The notes under the pieces: generated by a model
What the model saw: the letters and a program-made list of their open reading frames with translations, nothing else
Told to the model about the DNA's origin: nothing
Databases searched by the model: none
Program-made: the position numbers and the translations under genes
Shown here: piece after piece, positions 19,727 through 28,797 of the stretch
Layout of the letters: every line of letters starts with the position of its first letter
Numbering within the stretch: the first letter of the stretch is position 1
Assembly: GCA_963825425.1 (NCBI GenBank)
Contig: CAWGTF010000015.1
Location: 248,001 to 312,000 of the forward strand
DNA from: PALSA-607 sp963825425
GTDB taxonomy: Bacteria; Actinomycetota; Actinomycetes; Acidothermales; Acidothermaceae
DNA length: 64,000 nt
Reading direction: 5' to 3'

Positions 19727-19744
19727 GTTACCCCAGGGGGTACC
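19727..19744. promoter_or_regulatory. CsoR/CstR-type operator 1
   Basis: GTTACCCCAGGGGGTACC, a G/C-tract palindrome of the kind bound by CsoR-family repressors. It lies 44 bases upstream of the CstR-like start on the minus strand and just beyond the end of the rhodanese fusion gene, so it should control the repressor-methyltransferase-miniprotein operon. Confidence 0.75.
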
Positions 19745-19758
19745 AGGTCGCGGTCGAC

Positions 19759-21460
19759 TTACGATGCGCTGGACAGTTCGCTGGGGTGGTCGCCGACGGC
19801 GAGTGACAGTGCGAGCGCTGGCCGTTCTGCGAGCAGGGTCGCCAAACCACCTGATAGCGACGCGACGTCCTCCCAGTCGTGCTGGCGAAGAACGCGGAGC
19901 GCGAGGTAGGAACGGAATCCCGATGCGCAGTAGACGCGCACAGCTGCACCGGGCGGAACCTCGTGCAGCCGAGCGCGCAGTTCCGTGTGCGGGATGTTCA
20001 ATGCGCCGCGGCAGGTGCCCTGTCGCGAACTCCTCGGCCGAGCGGACGTCGAGCAAGAAGCTGGTCCCAAACGACGTCTCATCGAGATCGGCGGCACGCC
20101 ACAAGGTGAGATTGCCGGCGAGCACGTTCTGGGCGATGAAGCCGGCCATGTTGACCGGGTCTTTCGCAGCGCCGAAGGGCGGGGCGTACGCCAGCTCGAG
20201 CTCGGCCAAGTCGTCGACGTTCATTCCAGCGCGAAGCGCTGTTGCCAGGACGTCGATTCGCTTGTCCACTCCCTCGCTGCCGGTCGCTTGCGCGCCAAGG
20301 AGCCGGCCATCGGGCGCAAACACGATCTTCAGATCCATCGGGTGCGCGCCCGGGTAGTACCCGGCGTGCTGGGCAGGGTGCAAGTGCACTGCGTGGCAGG
20401 CGATTCCGGCTGCTCGAAGTGCTTTCTCGCTTCGCCCGGTCGTTGCGGCGACCGTCCCGAAGACCCGCACGATCGCCGTACCAAGCGTCGCCGGCAGTTG
20501 TGCGCCGTGACCGAACAACTCGTCGGCAACTGCTCGGCCCTGCCGGTTTGCGAGACCTGCCAACGGAACCGACGCCCGGCTGCCCGTGACTGCGTCGACG
20601 ACTTCGATCGCGTCGCCGACGGCGAAGACATCCGGCGCGGAGGTGTGCAAGTGCTCATCGACAATGACCGCTCCGCGGGGATTGACGGCCAGTCCGGCGG
20701 CTACGGCCAGTGTCGTCTCCGGCCGCACTCCGATCGCCATGAGCACGAGGTCGGACGCAAGTACGGATCCATCCGCGAGCTCGACATCGACACCGGCGCC
20801 GGGGGATCGTCGGATCGCGGTCACTGATGTCGCCAGGTGCAGCCGGATGCCTGCACCGAGCAACGCCGCCTCGACATCGTGGGCCATCTCCGGGTCGAGA
20901 ACAGGCAGCACCTGCGGAGCTAGCTCGACGATCGCGACATCCAAACCTCGATGCCGAAGGGCCTCCGCAACCTCGACCCCGATGAATCCCGCGCCGATTA
21001 CCACTGCCCGTTGCGCACCGGCACGCAGCAAGTCTTGAAGCGCATCGACGTCAGGCACCGAACGAAGCACTCGCACCTGCGGAAGGTCGTTGCCAGCAAT
21101 CGGCGGTACGACAGGTGTCGCTCCGGTGGACAGCACCAACGCGTCGTAGTGCTCGTCGTAGATGCGCCCCGAACCCAGCTCGCGCACAGACACGACGTGG
21201 CCGACGATGTCGACGGAGATCACCTCGTGGCCGACTCGGACGTCGAGTGCGAGGCCAGCTGCTAGCGACTCCGGAGTGTGCAGCAAAAGCGCCGATCGAT
21301 CCGGAATTTCGCCGCCGAGGTAGTAGGGCAGACCACAGTTGGCATATGACACGTAGGCGTCGCGCTCAAGCACCACGATCTCGGCATCTTCGGCAAGACG
21401 GCGCGCCCTCGCCGCGAAGCTCATGCCGCCGGCGACTCCGCCGACCACGACGACCTTCAC
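19759..21460 (-). CDS. CoA-disulfide reductase-like flavoprotein fused to rhodanese, one frameshift
   Basis: Restored length about 567 residues. The first ~450 are an FAD/NAD(P)H disulfide reductase of the CoADR family: VVVVGGVAGGMSFAARAR (FAD), SYANCGLPYYLGG (active Cys near residue 43), VVIGAGFIGVEVAEALR (NAD(P)H), APDVFAVGDAIEV (second FAD motif) and the dimerisation domain with AYAPPFGAAKDPVNMAGF. A C-terminal rhodanese domain follows a frame break near 20020, with active-site loop VYCASGFRSYLA. Such fusions reduce CoA or glutathione persulfides and related sulfane sulfur. GTG 21460. It follows the second miniprotein and operator 2. Confidence 0.9.
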
Positions 21461-21494
21461 GGGTGCAGCCGCCGTCCGACCAAGTCGGCAGCCA

Positions 21495-21611
21495 TTACGA
21501 ACATGCGCAGCGGCGTTCGACTGGCACGTCGGCGAGAGCTTGCTCGACATGCTCCCCACACCCCGCCCAGGTCACCTTCTGACAGCGCGGGCACACGACA
21601 GGACTACACAT
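21495..21611 (-). CDS. Small Cys-rich protein, 38 residues, paralogue of 18558-18728
   Basis: ATG 21611 lies eight bases after AAAGGAG. The product reads MCSPVVCPRCQKVTWAGCGE then HVEQALADVPVERRCACS, so it has the same CxxC, AGCG and H core as the 56-residue paralogue but lacks its tail and ends in CAC. It is the first gene of the rhodanese-fusion operon, directly downstream of operator 2. Function unknown; zinc or persulfide binding by the Cys residues is a reasonable guess. Confidence 0.8.
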   Translation of the reverse strand: MCSPVVCPRCQKVTWAGCGEHVEQALADVPVERRCACS

Positions 21612-21642
21612 CCCGGACTCTCCTTTCGAATACGCTCCATCA

Positions 21643-21660
21643 TATACCCCAGGGGGTACC
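21643..21660. promoter_or_regulatory. CsoR/CstR-type operator 2
   Basis: TATACCCCAGGGGGTACC shares the 15-base core TACCCCAGGGGGTAC with the site at 19727. It lies 32 bases upstream of the 38-residue miniprotein start on the minus strand, consistent with repression of that gene and the CoADR-rhodanese gene. Confidence 0.75.
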
Positions 21661-22143
21661 TGAAAGGGTGTGCCGTTGGTCACAGTGGGCCCCGGTATAC
21701 GGGCCTGTTCCCCGATCGCCCCACCCATAGGTCTCGACCGGGCCTTCGGTGGGTCGGATGTGCGGCGTCAGCACACTCGCGTGTTAGGCGGTCGAACCGG
21801 AGCACCTGTGCAGCTCGACCCCAGGCCTGGAAGCCGCCACTGCACTCGGCTGGGCCTGGGTGCAGCGCCGCTCCCCAACGAACACGCCGGCTGCGCACGA
21901 AGAGGCAGCCCGACACTCCATCGCTATTTCCAGAACCCAGGCACTCACTGCCACCATCGACAGCCCGCATCCGATCCACCGCAGTGACGCTGACCCACCG
22001 CCGAAGTCGATACCTCGCGCGCGGTTGTCTAGCGGTGAACGTCGGATGAAGAGTCGATGACGTTCCTGGGCGCGCCCGTTTGCCTCACTTAGTGTGCGAG
22101 TCGCCGTTCTCGTCTAGTGGGGACAGTCGGGGCTGGAGACTGG
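21661..22143. other. Intergenic stretch without a recognisable gene
   Basis: Between operator 2 and the DUF2510 gene I see no conserved coding signal in any frame. One isolated GTTCACC-type half-site is present on the minus strand near 22035. The stretch presumably carries the promoter of the rightward gene. Confidence 0.5.
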
Positions 22144-23163
22144 GTGACCGAGGAACTGCAGGGTTGGCATCCGGACCCATACGGGCGGCACGAATCGCGG
22201 TACTTCTCGGCTGGCCGTCCGACGTTCTTGGTGCGTGACGGGTATGTCGAGGGGTCTGATCCCGTCGAGCAGATTCCGCCACAGCCCTACCCGCCAAGCG
22301 TTGTTGCGGGGATCAGCGAGCCAGCCTATGTGCCGGCGCCGGACATGCCTGCAACCCGGCCCCTGGCAGCCAGCGCTGATCTGGCAAGTGAACGCCATGG
22401 CTCGTCTGGACACAGTGCCTCTGGACACAGGGCCTCTGGACACAGTTCATCTGGACACAGCGCGCCTGGGCGCAGCGGTCGACTGGCTTTGCTCGCCGCT
22501 GTCGCGGTCGTGCTTGTCGTGGGCGTGGTGGTCGTCGCGGTTGGTGCCACCAGGCATCAGCTGCGATCAACCGCCGGTCTTTCATCCACCACGTCGCCGA
22601 CCGCAGCCGGCTCCCCGGCGTCGGCAGCTAGCTCTCCGAGGTCGGCCCCTAGCTCTCCGAGCACGGCCCCTAGCTCTCCGAGCACGGTCCCTAGCTCCGT
22701 GGCGGTCGCTGCGGGTGCGATGGTGGCCTCGACCAGCGGCCACTTCGCGGCTCGTTTTCCCTCCGAGCCGATCCAACAGTCGTTCGAAGAGACGATCGCG
22801 GGTGTGCATGCGTCGATCCTGGTCGCAGCGGTGACGTCCCCGTTGACGGAAGTCGCCGAGGAGGACCTCTCAAGTGCCGTCTCGAAGAGTCAACAGGCTC
22901 TTGCCTTGCGGTCGGCCATCTCAGTCGCCGCCGCGACCGTGGCTGACGGCGCTCCGACACGGCAAAGTGACACGACGTTTCGTGGCAAAGTAGCGCGGAC
23001 ATCGACGTTCGCGACGTCCACCGGCGAGCAGATAACAGCGATCGCGTTCTTCCAAGACGACCGCACCGTGTATTTCTTGCTTGCCAACGCCGGCGCACCA
23101 ATTCAGGCTCTTAGCGAGTCACTACAGTTCGGATCCCCGAGCTCCCCGTCAGTGCTCTCATAA
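22144..23163 (+). CDS. DUF2510 single-pass membrane protein with Ser/Pro-rich exterior
   Basis: GTG 22144 is preferred over GTG 22117 because GGAG precedes it and MTEELQGWHPDPYGRHESRY is the usual DUF2510 lead. DUF2510 occupies about residues 6-45. A cytoplasmic linker with SGHS-type repeats leads to one membrane segment (about residues 115-135, LALLAAVAVVLVVGVVVVAV). Outside is a Ser/Pro/Thr linker (SSPSTAPSS repeats) and a compact domain of about 130 residues (GHFAARFPSEPIQQSFEETI onwards) resembling the sensor-like C-termini of many actinobacterial membrane proteins. Intact. Function unknown. It opens the surface-protein island. Confidence 0.75.
   Translation: MTEELQGWHPDPYGRHESRYFSAGRPTFLVRDGYVEGSDPVEQIPPQPYPPSVVAGISEPAYVPAPDMPATRPLAASADLASERHGSSGHSASGHRASGHSSSGHSAPGRSGRLALLAAVAVVLVVGVVVVAVGATRHQLRSTAGLSSTTSPTAAGSPASAASSPRSAPSSPSTAPSSPSTVPSSVAVAAGAMVASTSGHFAARFPSEPIQQSFEETIAGVHASILVAAVTSPLTEVAEEDLSSAVSKSQQALALRSAISVAAATVADGAPTRQSDTTFRGKVARTSTFATSTGEQITAIAFFQDDRTVYFLLANAGAPIQALSESLQFGSPSSPSVLS
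22407..22466 (+). repeat. 15-base tandem repeat encoding SGHSA units
   Basis: Four to five copies of a unit close to TCTGGACACAGTGCC encode SGHS(A/S)-type pentapeptides in the linker just before the membrane segment of the DUF2510 protein. Confidence 0.75.
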
Positions 23164-23277
23164 GCCCGCCGTGCAGAACGACACCGTTAGGGCTGCGAAC
23201 CGTTTGTTAACTTGCTGGATGTCTGTCATTGACGTGTTCGCCAGCCTTCGTTTCTAGGCAACCGACATGGTCGTCGC

Positions 23278-25540
23278 GTGGTTGCGAACGCCAGGTCCAA
23301 GCACGCTCGGGGCCCACGTCACGCCAGCCAACCCAGGCATGAGCGAGTACGAAAGCACGGCGCAGCTCATCCGCCGTTGTCTTGGAAGCAGATCGGGACG
23401 TCGGGAGTGGCGGCCCTCGTGATGATCTGGGCCGTAGCGTCGGCCCTGGGGTCCCACGCAAACCATTCTCAGCAGGCGGCTGCTCTGGGCAGCGCCCTAG
23501 GTTCCTCGTCGGTCATCTCCGCTTCGTCAACGGCTGGGACCGCGGCGGCGCCGTCGAGCGCTGCGATGCCTGTCGTCCCAGGGCTTGCGCAGGCGGCAAT
23601 TCGCCGGCCGGCCTCCGTGAGCTACGCGACAGTCGCCTGGGCCGGCCGAGCGACCCCGAACGTGGGCAGTACGGCCGCTGAACCTGCATCTCTGCAGGTG
23701 ACAGCCATTCCGCGACTCGCCAGCCTTGCCTACCAGCGTGCCGCGACCGTGGAGGCTCACGACGCTCCGACGTGCGGCGTTAGTTGGGAAATCCTCGCCG
23801 GCATCGGGCTCGTCGAATCGGATCACGGGCGCAGTGGCGGCTCGGGCGATCCCAGCTGGTCGGGCGTCGCGAACCCCACGATTCTCGGTCCGGTGCTCAA
23901 CGGTCAGGACGGGTTTCCGGTCATCAAAGACACTGACGGCGGCGTGTTGGACGCCGACCGGTCGTTCGATCGGGCCGTCGGACCGATGCAGTTCTTGCCA
24001 GCTACCTGGCGCGAATACAACCCCGTGGCGACCGGCTCGGCAGCGGCGAACCCGGAGAACATCTCGGACGCGGCGGCGGCCGCGGCCCGATACCTGTGTG
24101 CCTCGAACGTTGATCTGCGTACACCCACCGGCCTAATCGATGCCCTGTACGGATACAACCACTCGTTCGCGTACGTCACGAATGTTGTCACCGCGGCGCA
24201 GCGATATGCAGAAGGCACGTTGCAAGGAGCAACCGATGCGCTCGCAGAGCTCCCATCGCTACTCAGAGGGCAGCCAACCGCCAGCTTTGTGACGTACCCA
24301 GTGACGCTCCCGCCCGGATCAACATCGCCGACGCCATCGTCTGGCTCCTCCGCAAGCGGAACGTCGACAGATACATCGCCCAGCACGACTCGCTCCGCAA
24401 TCGTCACGCTGTCGCCGACGGATTCGAACACAACGTCAGGTTCGACGCCGGCGCCCACGGTCGCGCCGACAGACGCCTCGCCGTCCGACTCGCCGACATT
24501 GAATTCGCCTGACCCTGGGGGCACGACACCGGGCTCGCCTTCGGCGAGTTCACCGGGCACCGACTCGGCCGCGCCGTCAACGTCGGATTCGCCACCCGCA
24601 GATACATCCGCGCCAGACACGTCGAGCCCGACCCCGTCGCTCGCGCCGACGCCATCCCTTGCGCCGACCCCGACGCTGACACCGACCCCGACGCCGACTC
24701 TCACGTCGACGCCAACATCGACGCAGCCACCGCCGACGACATCGGGTGGCGGTGCGAGACCAGGCCCGACAAACACTGGCGTACCGGCAGGCACGCAACT
24801 GACGGTCTACAACGGTGACCTGACGATTACCACAGCCGGCGCTACGTACTCAGGCCTTGACATCTATGGCTTCGTCAAAGTCGAGGCGCCAAACGTGACG
24901 ATCAAAGACTCGATCATCCGTGGCGGTTCGGCGACATCAAATACTGCAATCATTTACGACCTGTCAGATACGGCGACCAATCTCGTCGTAGAGGATTCCG
25001 AGATTGTGCCGGCCGATCCATCGGTCTACATCGACGGCATCGACGGCTGGAACTACACGGCACTGCGATTGAACATCCACGGCACAGTCGACGGCGCAAA
25101 GATGTTTGGCACAAACGCCACGGTGCAAGATTCGTGGATCCACGACCTGGTGACTTACGAACACGACCCGGCTCAGAACGGCGGGCAGACACATAACGAC
25201 GATGTCCAGATCCTGTCGGGGTCGAATCTGAAAGTACTCGGCAACGATCTCGAGGGCGGTAGCCATAGCGCTATTCAAGTCACGCAGGACCACGGGCCGC
25301 TGACAGACGTGCTCATCGACGGCAACTGGGCTGACGCGGGCAACGTGACCTTCAATATCGCGAACAAGCCGCTGGCGTCGCTCGCCGGAATCACCGTCAC
25401 TAACAACCTCTTCGGTCACGCCGCCGTTACTGGCTGCCAGATCCTCTATACGTCGGTGACGACCATCGTCGCGTCGAACAACGTTCTACGCCGACACGGG
25501 CTTGCCTGTCGTCATTCTCAACACGGGCTCCACGACCTAG
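23278..25540 (+). CDS. Secreted lytic transglycosylase-like protein with C-terminal beta-helix, one frameshift
   Basis: About 753 residues. A basic N-terminus and one hydrophobic segment (SGVAALVMIWAVASALG, residues 43-59) act as signal or anchor. The SLT-like domain (about 150-310) has TCGVSWEILAGIGLVESDHG with the catalytic Glu, AVGPMQFLPATWREY and LYGYNHSFAYV. Then comes a ~150-residue Ser/Thr/Pro linker with PTPSLAPTP-like repeats. The C-terminal ~250 residues (VKVEAPNVTIKDSIIRGG, SAIQVTQDHGPLTDV) look like a right-handed parallel beta-helix of pectate-lyase type. A missing base near 25485 hides the natural end DTGLPVVILNTGSTT at 25540. The combination suggests cleavage of peptidoglycan plus binding or cleavage of a surface polysaccharide. 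Confidence 0.8.
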
Positions 25541-25609
25541 GTAGGAACACGCGCCGTCCCGCATTCGTGGCTTCTGACGACGAACCTCGCCGCTCCGTAA
25601 AGGCGATTG

Positions 25610-26197
25610 TCAGTGTCGCGCGAGACTGTGTTGCCTCTTCGAACGCATGAGTAAAAGACCCGCCCCTACGAGGGCAGCTGCGAGCAAACACAACTGCGTC
25701 AGGGGAAGACCCGTGAATGGCAGCGGACCTCTCCTGGGCGGCGTCACTGTTGGCGGCGGGTTGTCGAAGGTCACGCCGAGAACGGTGGGCGAGACCGATG
25801 ATCCGGTGCTGCCGCCCGCGGGTGGGGATGTGGTGGTGCCGCCTGCTGGTGGGGATGTCGTGCTTCCTCCGGCCGGCGGACTCGTCGTGCTGCTGGCTGG
25901 GCACGCGTTGTTGCTGGGAGTTGTGGTGGGGAACCCAGTGGTTGCGGTCAAGGGCACCACGAGCAGGGTGGGCTCCGTCGACTCAGGGCTTGGTATTGCG
26001 GACGGCGGGATGACTGCGTTCGACGATGGAGCCTCAGCACTCGCGCCGGCGACGAGGAAGACGGACGACGTGCCGGCGAGACCCGCGCTCAGCGTGAACG
26101 CGACAATCGTCCGCCGCGCCGGCAGCAGTCTGAAGTGTCCCCGCGTGACCCGGGTCAATACGCACAACCCTGGCCGAGGTTGCGAGGAAGCCGTCAA
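25610..26197 (-). CDS. LPFTG-type cell-wall-anchored protein
   Basis: 195 residues. A basic N-terminus and signal-like segment (TIVAFTLSAGLAGTSSVFLV) are followed by Ala/Pro/Thr-rich low-complexity sequence with four copies of TTSPPAGGS-like octapeptide. The C-terminus carries the sorting signal GPLPFTGLPL, a membrane segment (LCLLAAALVGAGLLLM) and basic RSKRQ. Sortases cut between Thr and Gly of such motifs and attach the protein to the wall. The TTG start at 26197 overlaps the stop of the DUF1508-like gene (TTGA), which suggests cotranslation, although a start further in is possible. Convergent with the transglycosylase gene. Confidence 0.75.
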   Translation of the reverse strand: MTASSQPRPGLCVLTRVTRGHFRLLPARRTIVAFTLSAGLAGTSSVFLVAGASAEAPSSNAVIPPSAIPSPESTEPTLLVVPLTATTGFPTTTPSNNACPASSTTSPPAGGSTTSPPAGGTTTSPPAGGSTGSSVSPTVLGVTFDNPPPTVTPPRRGPLPFTGLPLTQLCLLAAALVGAGLLLMRSKRQHSLARH

Positions 26198-26727
26198 GCG
26201 AGCCGGAGCGTCGCGCTCGCGGCGTCGTCATAACTCTCTTCGTTCTGGGGGCGCTGCCTGTCGTCGGTGATGTACGGCGATTGGGCAGGTATGACCGAAC
26301 CCGGTAATTCGGACCCGATCGCGGAAACGGTTGTCGAGTCATAGGCCGTCGCAGCGAGGGGCATGAGTTCAAAGAATTGGGCGGCGTTGGATTGGCACTC
26401 GCGATGGCGCTGGTACATCCGACCGCTCGTCGCGACGGCGATCCCGTCGATTTCAGCTCGCCAAGCCCACAGATTCAGGACGTCGTCATGTCGGACCGTC
26501 GTGGCAGCGACGTCGAGGCGATGCTGCACCTGCCGGGCCGCTTGGTAGCACTCATGGAAGGTCGGGAAAGTTCGCGCGCTTCGGGCGACTTCACGGTTGT
26601 TGGCTCCCACAAGCCGCCACGCACACCAGCCGTCGAGATTGATCATCCGTTGGTCTGATGCAAGGCCTGGTGCAGACCAGATACCCGAGCGGCCAGATAC
26701 AACAAACAGCAGCCGGACGGCGGCCAC
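26194..26727 (-). CDS. DUF1508/YegP-like small protein, paralogue A
   Basis: 177 residues, intact. GTG 26727 lies behind GAGAGGGGAAGC. Two half-repeats are visible: CAWRLVGANNREVARSARTF with a following Cys, and WAWRAEIDGIAVATSGRMYQ then RHRECQSNAAQFFE. The pattern W-x-W-R-L, NNRE and RECxxN is shared with two further genes in this window (26924-27347 and 28066-28512). It resembles the tandem DUF1508/YegP fold, whose role is unclear. It is followed with TTGA overlap by the LPFTG protein. No signal peptide is obvious, so the product is probably cytoplasmic. Confidence 0.65.
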   Translation of the reverse strand: MAAVRLLFVVSGRSGIWSAPGLASDQRMINLDGWCAWRLVGANNREVARSARTFPTFHECYQAARQVQHRLDVAATTVRHDDVLNLWAWRAEIDGIAVATSGRMYQRHRECQSNAAQFFELMPLAATAYDSTTVSAIGSELPGSVIPAQSPYITDDRQRPQNEESYDDAASATLRLA

Positions 26728-26923
26728 GTTGCTTCCCCTCTCCCGCGTGCGACTGTTGCACGCTTCCCCAACCCGGGAGTGCTTGCCTTGGATCACAAGG
26801 TCTCAGATTCCCGTCTCGTTCCCAAGGTCCCAAGACAATCTCTATCCGCCGTTCATCTGCCCTTCGCTTCCCGGCCGTGATCGTGTTGGTATCTCGCCCG
26901 TTCCACGCCCGATCGCTGGCGTG

Positions 26924-27347
26924 TCAGCTCACTGGCTCCGCGACCGCCGCGAGATCGGTGCGGACGACGTTGACACCGGCCATGAACTGCTCGAGGTTGT
27001 GCTCGCACTCGCGCTGTCGCGTGAACGACCGTGCCGAGATGGCGATGGCGACGCCGTCAACGCTGACTTCCCAGTGCCACCAGCCCGTGCGCAGACCGGC
27101 AACGATTGACTGGCTCGGCATCACCGATGCGCGTTCTCAACACCGCCACGGCCTCTGCGCACGCCGAAGTGTCGGGGAATGTGGAGTAGCTGCGACCCAG
27201 CTCTCGGTTGTTCGCACTCAGCAGCCGCCACGCAAACCAAACCGCGTTGTTTGGGGCGGCCGTCTCGGGCAGCGCGAACCAGCCGCCGGGCCATCGCACC
27301 ATCGATCCAGCCGGTGCCGACACCAACATGAAGCGTACTTGCGTCAA
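26924..27347 (-). CDS. DUF1508/YegP-like small protein, paralogue B, one frameshift
   Basis: About 141 residues. TTG 27347 is chosen because AGAGGAAA sits directly upstream; ATG 27329 is the alternative. VRFMLVSAPAGSMVRWPGGW leads to WFAWRLLSANNRELGRSYST, then after a one-base break near 27118 WWHWEVSVDGVAIAISARSF and RQRECEHNLEQFM. The two half-repeats align by eye with paralogues A and C. A three-unit PHO-box-like array lies about 90 bases upstream (27438-27470, minus strand), suggesting induction by RegX3 under phosphate limitation. Confidence 0.6.
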
Positions 27348-27437
27348 GGTTTCCTCTGCCGGTGTCGCGCTGCCCGCCCTGAGGCACGAAGCAGCCGCGG
27401 CCGAATGCTCGTTCACCTGGCGCAACCACGGCCGACG

Positions 27438-27470
27438 AAAGAGTGAACGACGGACACTAAACGGGTGAAC
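27438..27470 (-). promoter_or_regulatory. PHO-box-like direct repeats upstream of paralogue B
   Basis: On the minus strand three adjacent 11-base units read GTTCACCCGTT, TAGTGTCCGTC and GTTCACTCTTT. Eleven-base GTTCACC-type repeats are the established binding pattern of PhoP/RegX3-class regulators in Actinobacteria. A further GTTCACCTGGC lies on the plus strand at 27411. Confidence 0.65.
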
Positions 27471-27600
27471 GACCGGTGCGGTCGTCTGCCGCGCCGTCGG
27501 CGCTCGCTTCCGCTCAGATCTTCCTGCTCGCGACCGATGTGACATGCGGTCGTCGAGGCGGCTGGGTTCGCCTGCTGCCCGGCCCTACGGAGGGTTGTTC

Positions 27601-28099
27601 TGTGCGTGCGATTCACGCTTGGCTTGGAGCGCGGCGATAGGCGCTTGCGCGCTCGCCGCGTCGACGGCGGACCGAAGTACGGCAGCACGGGCCTCGCCTG
27701 CTGGTCCCGCCCGTCATCGCGCAACGCCTGCCAGGAAAGACGCCCGCGCCGCTTCCTGGAAACCTCGGCGCTGGGATGCCCGCGGCGGCGATCGCAGCTA
27801 CCGACGGGCTTCCCACGGTTCTTGTCAATGGCCGGTCTTACCGTCTAACGGTTCACGTAGGCGTAGCCGCAGGACAACCGAAGCCCGATGCGGAGCTACT
27901 CGTCTATGGTGCCGCTCACTCGGTGTGTCTCACTCAGCGAGTCCCCTCGGGCACGATCTCCACGCTGCACTGCAGCTTTGTGGCCACTGCAACTGGCCCG
28001 ACCGGCTTGCAGATCAAAGTGTTGGTTGGAACCGCGCACGGTGGCCAGGTCGTCGCGACGTTCGATCACGTCGTCGTGAGGACGGCATCGCCCGAGTAG
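27601..28099 (+). CDS. Putative small secreted protein, frameshifted N-terminus
   Basis: The C-terminal ~110 residues are open in one frame: IAATDGLPTVLVNGRSYRLT, VHVGVAAGQPKPDAELLVYG, LTQRVPSGTISTLHCSFVAT and VVATFDHVVV look like a beta-sandwich with one Cys pair. Upstream, Pro/Ala-rich sequence and an Ala-rich hydrophobic patch (ALAAST) occur in other frames and could be a signal peptide after repair of one or two errors. Start uncertain; I recognise no family. Confidence 0.4.
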
Positions 28100-28512
28100 C
28101 CGAGCGTCGGCACGCTACGGGCGACTGCGCCGGTGGACACCGCGACCAGGAAATTGCCGAGAGGTTCTGCTCGCAGTCGCGTCGCAAGGCGAATGAACGG
28201 GCCGACACCGCGAGGGCGACGTCGTTCGCCGCCGTTTGCCAATACCAGCGACCTAGCCTGAGACCGGGCAAGAACGCTGGCACCAGATGGCCCGATGCGC
28301 TTTGCAAGTACTTGATCGCAGCGGCGCAGGATTCGGCGTCCGGATACGTCGTGAAGCTGCGGGCCAGCTCGCGGTTGTTGGCTCCGAGTAGGCGCCACGC
28401 GGACCACGAATGCGTGGCTGCTGCAGGCTCGCTGATCCGTGCACCAGTCGCCTGGCCACGAGATGCGCGATCCAATCGATGCCGACACGATCACGAATCT
28501 ACGTTCGCCCAC
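28066..28512 (-). CDS. DUF1508/YegP-like small protein, paralogue C, two frameshifts
   Basis: About 149 residues after repair. GTG 28512 begins VGERRFVIVSASIGSRISWP, matching the lead of paralogue B (VSAPAGSMVRWPG). Then HSWSAWRLLGANNRELARSF with TTYPDAESC, RWYWQTAANDVALAVSARSF and RRDCEQNL. Frame changes are near 28440 and 28150; the last part, NFLVAVSTGAVARSV, is in the first frame. A PHO-box-like array is about 86 bases upstream (28598-28630), at the same distance as for paralogue B. The gene runs convergently into the small secreted protein with a short overlap. Confidence 0.6.
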   Translation of the reverse strand: MGERRFVIVSASIGSRISWPGDWCTDQRACSSHAFVVRVAPTRSQQPRAGPQLHDVSGRRILRRCDQVLAKRIGPSGASVLARSQARSLVLANGGERRRPRGVGPFIRLATRLRAEPLGNFLVAVSTGAVARSVPTLGYSGDAVLTTT

Positions 28513-28597
28513 CGGACCCCCGGCCCACCGACGCGTCGACCACAGCGACCGACTGCGCTCTCGGAGTCTGGGGCCTGACCGGTAACGACGGATCACG

Positions 28598-28630
28598 AGA
28601 ACCTGAACGCCGCACAGGCGAAGGGTGAAC
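28598..28630 (-). promoter_or_regulatory. PHO-box-like direct repeats upstream of paralogue C
   Basis: On the minus strand the units are GTTCACCCTTC, GCCTGTGCGGC and GTTCAGGTTCT, each 11 bases. A single GTTCACCTTCG unit on the plus strand at 28660 points instead toward the transglycosylase / second Pst operon. Confidence 0.6.
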
Positions 28631-28797
28631 GACACGTTTCGGATGCTTGGTGGTTTCTTGTTCACCTTCGCGAAATCCGCCCTTACGGCAGCAGTACCCC
28701 GTCGTTAGCGATTCATCGACAGCCTGTGGTGCGTGCCGATGCGGCTCGCTGGCATGCGGTGCCTCACCGGTACCGGCAACGAGAAGAGAAGGGCACG

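Noticed and set aside
22030..22045. Isolated GTTCACC on the minus strand as a PHO box
   Set aside because: No second unit at 11- or 22-base spacing was found, so a chance match is likely.
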